DNA of 11,098 nt from Planctomycetota bacterium (GTDB taxonomy: Bacteria; Planctomycetota; UBA8108), in assembly GCA_002695115.1 (NCBI GenBank), contig NZOA01000024.1, forward strand, positions 85,109 to 96,206. Direction: 5' to 3'. Below the pieces are notes generated by a model. The model was not told where the DNA came from. It saw only the letters and a program-made list of their open reading frames with translations, and ran no database searches. A program made the position numbers and the translations under genes. Shown piece by piece: positions 1 through 7,300 of this stretch (the stretch's first letter is position 1; each line of letters begins with the position of its first letter).

Positions 1-704
1 GGGATCATCTGCGTGTCGGGATAGCCCTTGCGTTTGCCGACCATGATGCAGGCCACCAGCGCCGCCACGCCCGCGGTGATGTGGACGACGATTCCGCCGG
101 CGAAGTCCATGACACCCAGCTCGCTGAACCAGCCGCCGCCCCAGGTCATGTGGCAGATCGGCAGGTAGACCACGATGAGCCAGAGAGCCGAGAAGAGCAT
201 CACCGCGAGGAATTTCATGCGCTCGACAAAGGCGCCGATGACCAGCGCCGGGGTGATGATGGCGAAGGTCATCTGGAAGGCGCAGAAGAGGGTTTCGGGG
301 ATCTTTGTTCCCGAGGCGAGATGGTCTCTCACTCCTCCGCCAAGCAGGACCTTCGACAGGCCGCCGAAAAACTGGTTTCCATCACTGAAAGCCACGCTGT
401 AGCCGAAGACCACCCAGAGCACCGAGATCAGCGCCGTCATCGCGAAGCAGTGCATCAGCACCGACAGCACGTTCTTGGTCCGCACCAGGCCGCCGTAGAA
501 GAGCGCCAGCGCCGGGATCGTCATGAAGAGGACGAGCGCGGTCGAGACCAGGATCCATGCCGTGTCACCGCTGTTGGCGTTGGCGACAGGTTCAGGGTCA
601 GCCGCCAGCGCGGGGTTCGCCAGGAAACCCAGCATCAACAGGGCGAGAACGGACAGGCTTAAAATGAACGAGACGGGTGAACCGAATGGTCTTCTCGACG
701 GCAT
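1..704 (-). CDS. amtB: AmtB-type ammonium transporter, N-terminal part (runs off left edge)
   Basis: Inner-membrane ammonium channel of the Amt/Rh family. The frame starts at ATG 704, after GGAGG (709-713), and stays open for 234 codons to the window edge, so the C-terminal half is missing. Residues 1-35 form a signal peptide (hydrophobic core LSLSVLALLMLG, then ALA/ADPEP), usual for Amt proteins with a periplasmic N-terminus. Hydrophobic helices follow near 47-69, 79-104, 137-159, 165-184 and 200-224. Family landmarks are all present: ALFYGGLVRTKNVL near 67-80, FQMTFAIIT (Phe147, the E. coli Phe107 gate position), HMTWGGGW (Trp188, Trp148 position) and MDFAGGIVVHI (Asp200 and His208, matching Asp160 and His168). 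The spacing between these residues equals that in E. coli AmtB. In other bacteria a PII gene (glnK) often lies next to amtB; any such gene would be outside this window. Family certain; symbol by family. Confidence 0.95.
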   Translation of the reverse strand, partial: MPSRRPFGSPVSFILSLSVLALLMLGFLANPALAADPEPVANANSGDTAWILVSTALVLFMTIPALALFYGGLVRTKNVLSVLMHCFAMTALISVLWVVFGYSVAFSDGNQFFGGLSKVLLGGGVRDHLASGTKIPETLFCAFQMTFAIITPALVIGAFVERMKFLAVMLFSALWLIVVYLPICHMTWGGGWFSELGVMDFAGGIVVHITAGVAALVACIMVGKRKGYPDTQMI

Positions 705-708
705 GTTT

Positions 709-713
709 CCTCC
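709..713 (-). promoter_or_regulatory. Ribosome binding site of amtB
   Basis: GGAGG on the minus strand, four bases (AAAC) before the ATG at 704. It fixes the transporter start. Confidence 0.75.
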
Positions 714-739
714 GCGGCTTGGAATATGAGGACGCAGAG

Positions 740-768
740 ATTATCTAAAAACCATCCGTCCAAGTCCA
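740..768 (-). promoter_or_regulatory. Possible sigma70-type promoter for amtB
   Basis: On the minus strand TGGACT (763-768) and GATAAT (740-745) lie 17 bases apart, matching the -35 and -10 consensus at 4/6 and 5/6. The start of transcription would fall near 733, giving a leader of about 30 bases before the SD. I saw no sigma54-type GG-N10-GC pair here, although amt genes are often nitrogen-regulated. No intrinsic terminator separates this gene from the one upstream, so read-through is also possible. Confidence 0.4.
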
Positions 769-814
769 GAGCCGCGCCCTCAATAGTTGTCCGGCCGGTC
801 CGCGTTCCCGGCGC

Positions 815-1885
815 TCAGGTGGTGCGCTCTTTTTTCTTCGACTCGCTCTTCTGGTTCTTCAGGGCCTTCTCGAACTTGAAGAGTCGGTCCTCCATCTCCT
901 CGCGCTGGTTTTCAGGGGCGAGCTTGATGGCCTTGCGCTGAGCTTCGACGGCTTTCTTCAGCTTGCCGTTGCGGAAGAGACACTCCCCGAGGGTGTCGAG
1001 AATGAAGGCGGCCTCGGGCTGGAGCGCGAGGGCCTTCTCGGCGAGCTCCAGGGCGTACTTCAGCTTCGTGTCGTGGGTAACGAGGAACCAGGCGTAGTTG
1101 TTGAGCAGCGTCGCGTCAGGCTCTTTTACGTGCTTGATGAGGTATTCGCCCACGGCGACCACCTTGGCAACCTCATCTCCATCCTGGTAGGCCCGCATGA
1201 GCAACCGGGCGTGGTCGACGACGCTGGCCGTATCCTTCTTCTTGTCGAAGTAGGCATGGAGCCCGGCGATGTCCCTCCCCCGGCTCTTCATGAAGCTCAG
1301 CAGGGCCAGGCGACCCTCGGCGTTTTCGCGCAGGGCGTCCGTGGCATCCTTGGATTCGAGGACCCTCTTGTAGAGGGCCTCGGCCTTGGGGTACTGGCGT
1401 CTTTCCTCTTCTTTTTTCCCGAGCTCGAGCGCGACCTCGAGGTTCTTCGGCTCTTTCTCGGCCTTCTTCTTGAGGGCGCCGTAGGACTTGCCGGCGAGGA
1501 TAGGCTTGATGGTGCTGATGAAACGATCGGGCGGCCGGAAGCCGCTGATGCGGTCGAGCTCTTCACCCTTGGAGTCGATGATGAGCAGGGTGGGGAAGCC
1601 GCGGACGCCGTAGCGCTTGGCGATATCCTTTCCCTCGCCCTTCTCAGCGTTGATCTTGAGCGATATGAAGTTCTTGTTCAGCAGGGCGGCGACGTCTTTG
1701 TTCGGATAGGTCTCACGGACCAGTACTTTGCACCATCCTCACCAGTCGGTGTAGAAATCGATGTAGACCATCTTCTTGGCTTCAGCGGCCTTTTTCAGCG
1801 CATCGTCAAAGGAGCCCTCAGCCCATTTGACGCCTTCGGCGGGGGAGGAGAGCAGCACGGTAGAGAGCAGTAGAGCCAGCGACAT
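815..1885 (-). CDS. Exported thioredoxin-fold/TPR protein with in-frame TGA, probable selenoprotein (UGWC)
   Basis: Probable extracytoplasmic thiol-disulfide oxidoreductase of 356 residues, read through TGA at codon 49. The start at ATG 1885 follows a GAGGTGA Shine-Dalgarno, and an in-frame TGA two codons upstream excludes a longer start. Residues 1-16 look like a short signal peptide (MSLALLLSTVLLSSPA). The thioredoxin fold spans about 20-130: VYIDFYTDW, then TGA, then GWCK, so Sec49 and Cys52 form a UxxC pair in place of CGWC; the cis-proline motif is RGFPTLL (Pro98). A helical region follows, with two clear TPRs near 257-324 (NNYAWFL...YALELAEKALALQPEA and ILDTLGECLFRNGKLKKAVE), then a Lys/Glu-rich tail. 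The frame is intact on both sides of the TGA, and the gene itself ends with TGA. Seen: frame, motif position, hairpin. Family knowledge: Sec replaces the attacking Cys in known Sec-thioredoxins. Alternative: nonsense mutation or sequencing error at that codon. Confidence 0.85.
1704..1738 (-). promoter_or_regulatory. Putative bacterial SECIS hairpin
   Basis: Immediately 3' of the TGA in the mRNA, GGUC pairs with GACC around the five-base loop CGUGA (hairpin 1709-1721). The loop has G in its second place followed by U, and begins 21 bases after the UGA. These match the general bacterial SECIS rules: a G in the first two loop bases and a UGA-to-loop distance of roughly 16-37 bases. A lower stem, GGAU (directly after the UGA) with AUCC (1704-1707), can close the structure and leaves a bulged U on the 3' side. 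The upper stem is only 4 bp and folding was judged by eye, so support is moderate. Confidence 0.55.
1739..1741 (-). other. In-frame TGA, proposed selenocysteine codon 49
   Basis: TGA between TGG (Trp48) and GGATGGTGC (Gly-Trp-Cys). Homologues of this thioredoxin-like group carry DFYTDWCGWCK at this place, so the TGA sits precisely on the nucleophilic cysteine. Other genes in the window use TGA as a normal stop (2071-2073, 10578-10580, and 815-817 of this same gene), which argues against a reassigned genetic code. Confidence 0.8.
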
Positions 1886-1962
1886 GGTTCACCTCGCGAG
1901 ATAGGGTTGTTCCGGGCAACGGCCGAGGGTCAGCCGCGCCATGACCGTTCTTATTTTTCCCG

Positions 1963-1991
1963 ATCGTACCCGCGCGGGCGCGGACTGGCAA
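1963..1991 (-). promoter_or_regulatory. Likely sigma70-type promoter of the selenoprotein gene
   Basis: On the minus strand TTGCCA (1986-1991, 5/6 match to TTGACA) and TACGAT (1963-1968, 4/6 match to TATAAT) are exactly 17 bases apart. The spacer contains the palindrome CCCGCGCGGG (1969-1978). Transcription would start near 1956, about 70 bases before the ATG. The gene upstream ends at 2071, so this gene likely has its own promoter. Confidence 0.45.
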
Positions 1992-2070
1992 TCGATCCTG
2001 CCCTGATGCAACCGTATTTTTTCCGCGGACAGTCCGTCGCCGCGGCTGGTTCCCCGCCGAGCCGGCCGCC

Positions 2071-4110
2071 TCAGGGATCGCAGGCGTCCGGGCAGTCCGC
2101 GATCCCGGTGCAGGCGATGCCCAGGGCGTGCGCCTGGCCTCCCTGGAAGAGGTAGGCCAGGGAGGTGATCCCGTCGGAGATGTCGATCCCTCCGTCGCCG
2201 TTGGAATCCAACCCCGGCGGGCAGCGCGGCGCATTCTGGCCGAGGAAGAGATAGCCGAAGAGGGCTATGGAATCACTGATGTCGACATTCGAGTCCTGGT
2301 TGAAGTCCCCGGGGACCTGGCCTCCCGGCGCGCCGCCGGCGGCGGTGGCCGTTGCGGCGGCCGAAGGCGCCGATTCGTTCCCTGCCGTGTCGATGGCGGT
2401 TACGGTGTACTGGTAGGAGGCACCTGCCTCGACAGTGGTGTCAGCGAACACATTGTCGATGATGCCGTCGGCCAGGAGCTCGTTGTCGCGGTAGACATTG
2501 AAGGTCGCGAGGTCCTTGACCAGCTCCATTTCCCAGGCGAGCTCGATGGAGCCGTCGAGGGCCGTGGCCTCGAGCCTCGTTGGCGCCGGGGGCGGGAAGT
2601 CACCCCCGCCTTCGGCTGTGACTCTCAGGATAAAGTTTCCGGCGCTGGTGTTGTAGCCGTGAACCAGGATGTAATAGGCCTGGTCTCCAAGCGCGTCCCA
2701 GGTGACGCTCGCCTGCAGTCCGCAGGAGTCGTCGTTGGACACCACGCAGAGCGGCACGTCGCAGTCGCCCTCGAAGACGCTGAGGCGGGTGTCGTAGCCG
2801 CTGCCGCAGGTCTCGGCGGTCAGGATCATTCCGTTCAGGCCGGTGACCGCGTACCAGAGCCCCGGAGCGGTGCTGCCCCCGCAGGAGGCGCTCTCGGGGT
2901 CGGGGCTGGCTTCGATGGCCGTCTGTCCCTCGATCTCCACGAGGCCGTTCACCAATTCGAGCTCGAGGGCGCCGTCACAGCGGTCGTTCTCCTGCATATC
3001 GCAGACATCGCCTTCTCCATCACCATCGAGGTCCAGCTGGTTCGCGTTCGCGGTTGCGGGGCAGTTGTCATCGACATCGGGGACACCGTCGTTGTCCTGG
3101 TCGTCTTCAGAGGGGGGCAGCTGGGCGCTGACGCTGAGCAGGTAGTCGCCTGCGCGGGTGGCGTAGCCATGGACGAGGATGAGGTAGGTGGCTCCGTCTT
3201 CGGAGTTCCAGCTGACCATGGACTGGAGGCCGCAGGCGTCATCGTTCTGGGTGACGCAGGCGGGTACGCCGCAGTCGCCCTCGAAGATGCTGAGCCGGGT
3301 GTCGTAGGTGCTGCCGCAGGTCTCAGCTCGCATCGGCTGTCCGTTGCCGATGACGGAATACCAGACGCCGGGAGCGGTGCTGGCTCCGCACTTGGCGTTT
3401 TCGGGGTCGATCGCGGCGCCCGTGGTCCGGCCCGTAGCGTCGGCGGCCAGGATGGCTCCGCCATTGGCGTCGATGTCCTCCTCGAAGACCAGCTCGAACG
3501 CGTCCGGGCAGAGATCATTGGGCGGAACGTCGCAGGCGTCTCCGATGCCATCGTCATCTTCATCCAGCTGCCCTGGATTGGCTAGGTTGGGACAGTTGTC
3601 GTCATCGTTGATGAGCCCGTCGAGATCAGGGTCGCGCCCATCTTCGAAGAAAACCCTGAGGGTATAGGCCCCTGTTGCCTGGCCGAAGCCGTGGACGAAG
3701 ATGAAGTAGGTCTCGCCCTCATTGGCCGCGAACCTGACCTGGGCGTCATCTCCGCAGCGGTCATCGTTGTTCACCACGCAGGTCAGCTCATCGCAGGTGC
3801 CCCTGAAGATGCTCAGGCGCGTGTCGAAGTCGCTGCCGCAGGTCTGGGCGTAAACGGGGCGACCGGTTCCCACGAGGCTGTACCAGACTCCGGGTGAATC
3901 GCTGGGGCCGCAGGCGGCGTCCTCATCGTCTCCCGTGGCCCCATCTGCGGTGCTGCCTTCAGCCTCGGCCGGGATACCGGAGCCGGGGGCCAGCACCTCG
4001 GCATCGAGACAGAGATCATTGGCGGGCTGCGCCTCGAGGACTCCCGTGAACAGGCAACAGAAAAGTACGGCGTAGAGCGCCGGCAGGGGCGGGAAAGCTC
4101 TCTTACCCAT
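2071..4110 (-). CDS. Secreted protein: three PPC-like repeats, two TSP3 modules, FN3, dockerin
   Basis: Predicted extracellular calcium-binding protein of 679 residues; substrate unknown. I chose ATG 4110 because a perfect AAGGAGGT precedes it and a signal peptide follows at once (core LYAVLFCCLFTGVLEA, cleavage near 27/28). An ATG 40 codons upstream would bury that signal peptide. Order: beta-sandwich repeat 1 (29-154), thrombospondin type-3 module (159-194, DDDNCPNLANPGQLD), repeat 2 (196-328), second TSP3 module (336-371), repeat 3 (374-498), FN3 (507-590), dockerin type I (600-656, calcium loops DFNQDSNVDISD and DSNGDGGIDISD). Each beta-sandwich repeat carries PG(V/L)WY, a CGS...DTRLS(I/V)F segment, a pair of cysteines about five apart, NDD.CG and an (F/L)VHG(F/Y) strand, resembling bacterial pre-peptidase C-terminal (PPC) domains. 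No catalytic domain is visible. The next gene upstream shares the first domain type and the FN3-dockerin tail. Domain names are by recognition, without profile search. Confidence 0.9.
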   Translation of the reverse strand: MGKRAFPPLPALYAVLFCCLFTGVLEAQPANDLCLDAEVLAPGSGIPAEAEGSTADGATGDDEDAACGPSDSPGVWYSLVGTGRPVYAQTCGSDFDTRLSIFRGTCDELTCVVNNDDRCGDDAQVRFAANEGETYFIFVHGFGQATGAYTLRVFFEDGRDPDLDGLINDDDNCPNLANPGQLDEDDDGIGDACDVPPNDLCPDAFELVFEEDIDANGGAILAADATGRTTGAAIDPENAKCGASTAPGVWYSVIGNGQPMRAETCGSTYDTRLSIFEGDCGVPACVTQNDDACGLQSMVSWNSEDGATYLILVHGYATRAGDYLLSVSAQLPPSEDDQDNDGVPDVDDNCPATANANQLDLDGDGEGDVCDMQENDRCDGALELELVNGLVEIEGQTAIEASPDPESASCGGSTAPGLWYAVTGLNGMILTAETCGSGYDTRLSVFEGDCDVPLCVVSNDDSCGLQASVTWDALGDQAYYILVHGYNTSAGNFILRVTAEGGGDFPPPAPTRLEATALDGSIELAWEMELVKDLATFNVYRDNELLADGIIDNVFADTTVEAGASYQYTVTAIDTAGNESAPSAAATATAAGGAPGGQVPGDFNQDSNVDISDSIALFGYLFLGQNAPRCPPGLDSNGDGGIDISDGITSLAYLFQGGQAHALGIACTGIADCPDACDP
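2617..4026 (-). repeat. Three-fold protein-level repeat with alternating TSP3 linkers
   Basis: Three copies of the beta-sandwich domain lie at about 3649-4026, 3127-3525 and 2617-2991, joined by two TSP3 calcium modules (3529-3636 and 2998-3105). Copies 2 and 3 are closest (TAPG(V/L)WY, ETCGS.YDTRLS.FEGDC); copy 1 is more divergent. Alternation of the two module types suggests duplication of a domain-linker unit. Confidence 0.75.
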
Positions 4111-4114
4111 TACA

Positions 4115-4122
4115 ACCTCCTT
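4115..4122 (-). promoter_or_regulatory. Perfect Shine-Dalgarno that sets the start at 4110
   Basis: AAGGAGGT on the minus strand, with the last base of GGAGG five bases before ATG 4110. Its quality, plus the signal peptide that starts there, rules against the in-frame ATG at 4230. Confidence 0.85.
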
Positions 4123-4155
4123 GGATGGACCCGAATTCCTTCGGATAGACCCGAA
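4123..4155 (-). repeat. Tandem 13-bp direct repeat, 20-bp period, in the leader of the 2071-4110 gene
   Basis: Plus-strand GGATGGACCCGAA (4123-4135) and GGATAGACCCGAA (4143-4155) match at 12 of 13 bases and are offset by 20 bp. They lie just upstream of the Shine-Dalgarno, in the expected 5' untranslated region. Function is unknown; a regulator or RNA-binding site is possible, and chance is not excluded. Confidence 0.5.
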
Positions 4156-4177
4156 ATGCATTTCAGTGAGAGCCTCT

Positions 4178-4206
4178 ATTTTACCAAGGGATGCGGCCAG
4201 CCGCAC
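4178..4206 (-). promoter_or_regulatory. Weak promoter candidate overlapping an inverted repeat
   Basis: Minus-strand TAAAAT (4178-4183) is a 5/6 match to a -10 box. The -35 place 17 bases upstream has no good match but is covered by a perfect inverted repeat, TGCGGC-CA-GCCGCA (4192-4205). That arrangement would fit a regulator-controlled promoter; this is inference only. Confidence 0.25.
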
Positions 4207-4228
4207 TCTCACAGGGAAAATGTGTCGC

Positions 4229-4270
4229 AAAAAAAAGAGAGGCCCGGATCCCTCGGGATCCGGGCCTCTC
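4229..4270 (-). terminator. Strong rho-independent terminator of the 1,932-residue gene
   Basis: On the minus strand, 44 bases after the TAA stop, the arms 4255-4270 and 4237-4252 are perfectly complementary over 16 bp (GAGAGGCCCGGATCCC and its complement) with essentially no spacer, i.e. 15 bp around a CGAG tetraloop. Eight Ts follow (A tract at 4229-4236 on the plus strand). It separates this gene from the 2071-4110 gene. Confidence 0.95.
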
Positions 4271-4313
4271 AGGCGAACAGGAGCGCTCTCGCGTTCCCGT
4301 TTACAGCGAGCTG

Positions 4314-7300
4314 TTATTCGCAGGTCGCCGTGTCACACCCTTGCGCCACATCACCGTCGTCGGTGCTGTTTCCACACGTTGTGGGCGCGGGGTGATCAGC
4401 ACCACCGAGGAACAGCCACCTGAGTGTGTAGCTGGGGTCGGAGATGTTGACGCTTCCGTCCTGGTTGGCATCGGCTGCCGCCAGGCATGGCGGGTCGCCG
4501 CCACCGAGGAACAGCCAGTTCAGCGTGGAGCTCGGGTCGGAGATGTTCACAGTTCCATCTCCATTGGAGTCGCCGCGGGTGAACGGTCCGATACCCGGAT
4601 CGAAAGGCGTAGCCTCTGCAGCGCCCGAGGCATCCGACTCGCCGCAGGAGTCAGAGGCCGTGACGGTGTAGCTGTAGGTGGTGTCGTTAACGGCGGTGTC
4701 GTCAACATAGGAGCTCTCGCTGAGCCCGGAGGCGAGCTCGGCGCCGTCTCTGCTGACGGTGTAGCCGGTGAGATCACCAGCGGCACTGTCATCCCAGTCG
4801 AGGCTGACCTGGCTGTCGCCCGCAACGGCCGCGAGGCCGGAAGGAGCGGCAGGAGCTTCGACGTCGGAGCTGACCGTGTAGCTGGTCGTACCGAGGCTGG
4901 GCCTGTAGGTCTGACCCTGCCAGGTGACGATGCTCGCTACCGGACGACCGCCTCCAACGAGGCCGTTGACCACGCTGAGGCCGACCGTAGCCGCGTCAGC
5001 GGTGTCGGGATTGGCGGCCTCGACGGTCACCGTGGCGACCGAGGAGGATCCGTCAGCGGCCAGTGAAACAGGCTGCGTGAAGGACAGGATGACGGCCGTG
5101 ATAGCGCCCTCATTCCCGTCGCCCGAGGTGAGCTCGGAGAGCTCGAAGCCACCGTCGATCAGGCCGCCGGCATCGGTGCCGTCGGTCGAGATCGCGCTGA
5201 TGGAGCCACCGCTGGCGCTGACGCCGAGCGAGTAGCTCTGGGCGCCTTCGGCACCGGGGTTGTCGCTGGTCACGAGGACAACGTCGACATCAGCGGAACT
5301 GGTGTCGCCCGCACAGCCGCCACTCTGGTCGGCCGCGGCGCCGAACTCATAAGCGAAGGTGGGTTCCTCCGCCACGGGTCCAGCAAGCGAATAGAGCGTG
5401 AGGTTGGCGACCTCCTGGTCAGCCGTGGCGCCGCCGGTTCCGCCGGTGAAGCCGAGCACCATGTCGCCGCTGGTGGGCGGGATATGGGCGTCGATCACGG
5501 TCAGCTCATCGTTGAGCACGACGGTGACGTGTCCGTTGGGCGCGTACTTGATCGCCACGTGGACACCTTCCTCGGTGAATAAGTTCGGCAGGTCGCCGGG
5601 GCCGACCCCGAGGTCCTCGTTCACCTGGACGTGCGCGTTGACCATCGTGTTGGCCAACAGTCCAACGTGGTAGTTGCAGTCGTTGTTGGGCGAGCCGCCG
5701 GTGATAGGATCAAAGCCTCCCACCCAATTGTCGAACTCGACCGAGAAGCTGGCGTGGCCCTCGGTACGGCCCAGGAGCGCATTGCCCCACAGGCCTTCCG
5801 CGCCGCCGCCGTCTCCACGCAGGGAGTCGAGGCCCAGGTCACTGGGCCAGGCGCCGAGCGGGTTGCCCGTGCCGCCGACCTCGATCGCCGTCATGGTGAA
5901 GCCGTCAGCGGGGTTCGGGTCGGCACCGGGGTCGCAGCCCACCGGTCCCATGAACGCGTCGAACTCGAGAACGAAGCCAGCGCTCAGCGGGAGAGCATCG
6001 GCCAGCCAGACCGCGTTGGCCGAGCTTCCGACGGCGTTCGAGGTGATGCGCAGGTGACCGTTGTCGAGCACCTCGGGACGGTAGCCACCGCCCTGCACCA
6101 CGACCAGGCCGCTGTTGACCGGGTCGCCTGCGGCGAGGTCCAGCGCGCCGATCAAGTCGCCTCTCACGGAGTCGTCAGCGCCGGGATCGTAGGACTCGAT
6201 GCTCAGCTGGTCGAAGACGGCCGAGCCGGGATCTCCGGAGTGGTTGGTCAGGGCCAGGCCCACCAGCAGCGCGTCCGGACGGTCCGGATGCGAGTCGCCA
6301 CCAATGGTCTGCCACTGCATGGGCTGGCCATCCTCATCCTCGAACGCAAGCTGCGTCGAGATGAGGTCGCCGGTACGGGTCATGCGCATCCAGGTGGGAC
6401 GACGGTTGACCCGCTGTCCAGCGTCGGGATCGAAGCCCACAAGGGCTCCATCGTCAACCTGGTAGACGTCGTTGCTTGAGCCGTTCTCCAGGTGGTTCCA
6501 GCGCCAGGCGTGGCGCGGGAGGTCAATCTCAGCCTCGTTGACTCCGGAGAGATTGGTCTGGATCATCGAGTAGCGCGAGTTGGAGTGACAGCTCTGGCGG
6601 GCCATGAGGCCGTGCTTGCCCCAGCGTCCGCTCGCTCCATCGATGCGCTCGGCAACGTGGACTGTAGCGACGAAGTCACCGGTGACCGACTTGTAGGCGA
6701 AGGCCATGTGGTCTCCACCGTTCCAGATGTCGGAGCCGTTGGCTTCGAGGGTGTAGCTGTCAGAGTCGGCATCGTAGGTGGCTCCACCCGTGTTCGCATC
6801 TCCAATGAGGTGCGAGTTGTCGAAGATACCGATAGGACCGGAAGCGTCGGCCGCGAAGGGAACGCCCGTGGTACCGCTGATCGGCAGCAGGCCGCCGCCG
6901 AGGTCCATGGTGCCCGAGACGCTCGAAGAGCCGCTGCCGGCGTAGGCGAGCGTGTAGCTCAGTCCCGCGTTCACGTCCGCGACGGTGGTCTCCCACACGA
7001 TGCTCAGGCCGGTGGTGACCTCTTCATCTGTGGGTGAGAGAACCTCCACCTCGGCGAGGCTCAGGTACGCTCCCGGCATCGAGACGCGGACAATCTGTCC
7101 GTCAGCGTCAACATCGCTAACCGTGAAGTTCACGGCGCTGTTGGCGTTGAGGCCGGCGCTCTCGAAGACCACGTTGCGGTCGATATCGAGGACCTGGACC
7201 GTGAAGTTGGCCAGCCGCTCGCTGCAGCAATCGAGACGGTTCCAGAGCCTGATGGCATCGATGTAGTAGGTGTCCTGGAGGTCAACCTCCCACCAGGAGT

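Noticed and set aside
81..662. Plus-strand open frame over the amtB region
   Set aside because: Translation is His/Glu/Arg/Asp-rich with no signature, while the minus strand gives a clear AmtB sequence with all key residues.
815..1291. Separate 158-residue TPR gene starting at 1291
   Set aside because: The ATG at 1291 has no Shine-Dalgarno and lies inside a continuous frame from ATG 1885 that is broken only by the TGA at 1739-1741; it is the C-terminal part of that protein.
1739..1741. Reassigned genetic code (TGA as Trp or Gly)
   Set aside because: Three genes here end in TGA after complete domains, TGG is used freely for Trp, and the TGA sits at a Cys position.
1739..1741. Pseudogene caused by a nonsense mutation
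   Set aside because: Not excluded, but the only lesion in 356 codons hits the one residue where Sec is functional, uses TGA rather than TAA or TAG, and is followed by a SECIS-like hairpin.
2017..2045. Terminator formed by the two CCGCGG copies and the T6 run
   Set aside because: The T run lies on the wrong side of the hairpin for the minus-strand gene ending at 2071, and no plus-strand gene ends there.
2128..3585. Plus-strand open frame (485 codons) opposite the TSP3/dockerin gene
   Set aside because: Low-complexity Val/Gly/Asp translation typical of an antisense shadow in GC-rich DNA; the minus strand encodes clear repeated domains.
4111..4230. 40-codon N-terminal extension of the 2071-4110 protein
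   Set aside because: It would bury the signal peptide; the perfect SD sits before ATG 4110.
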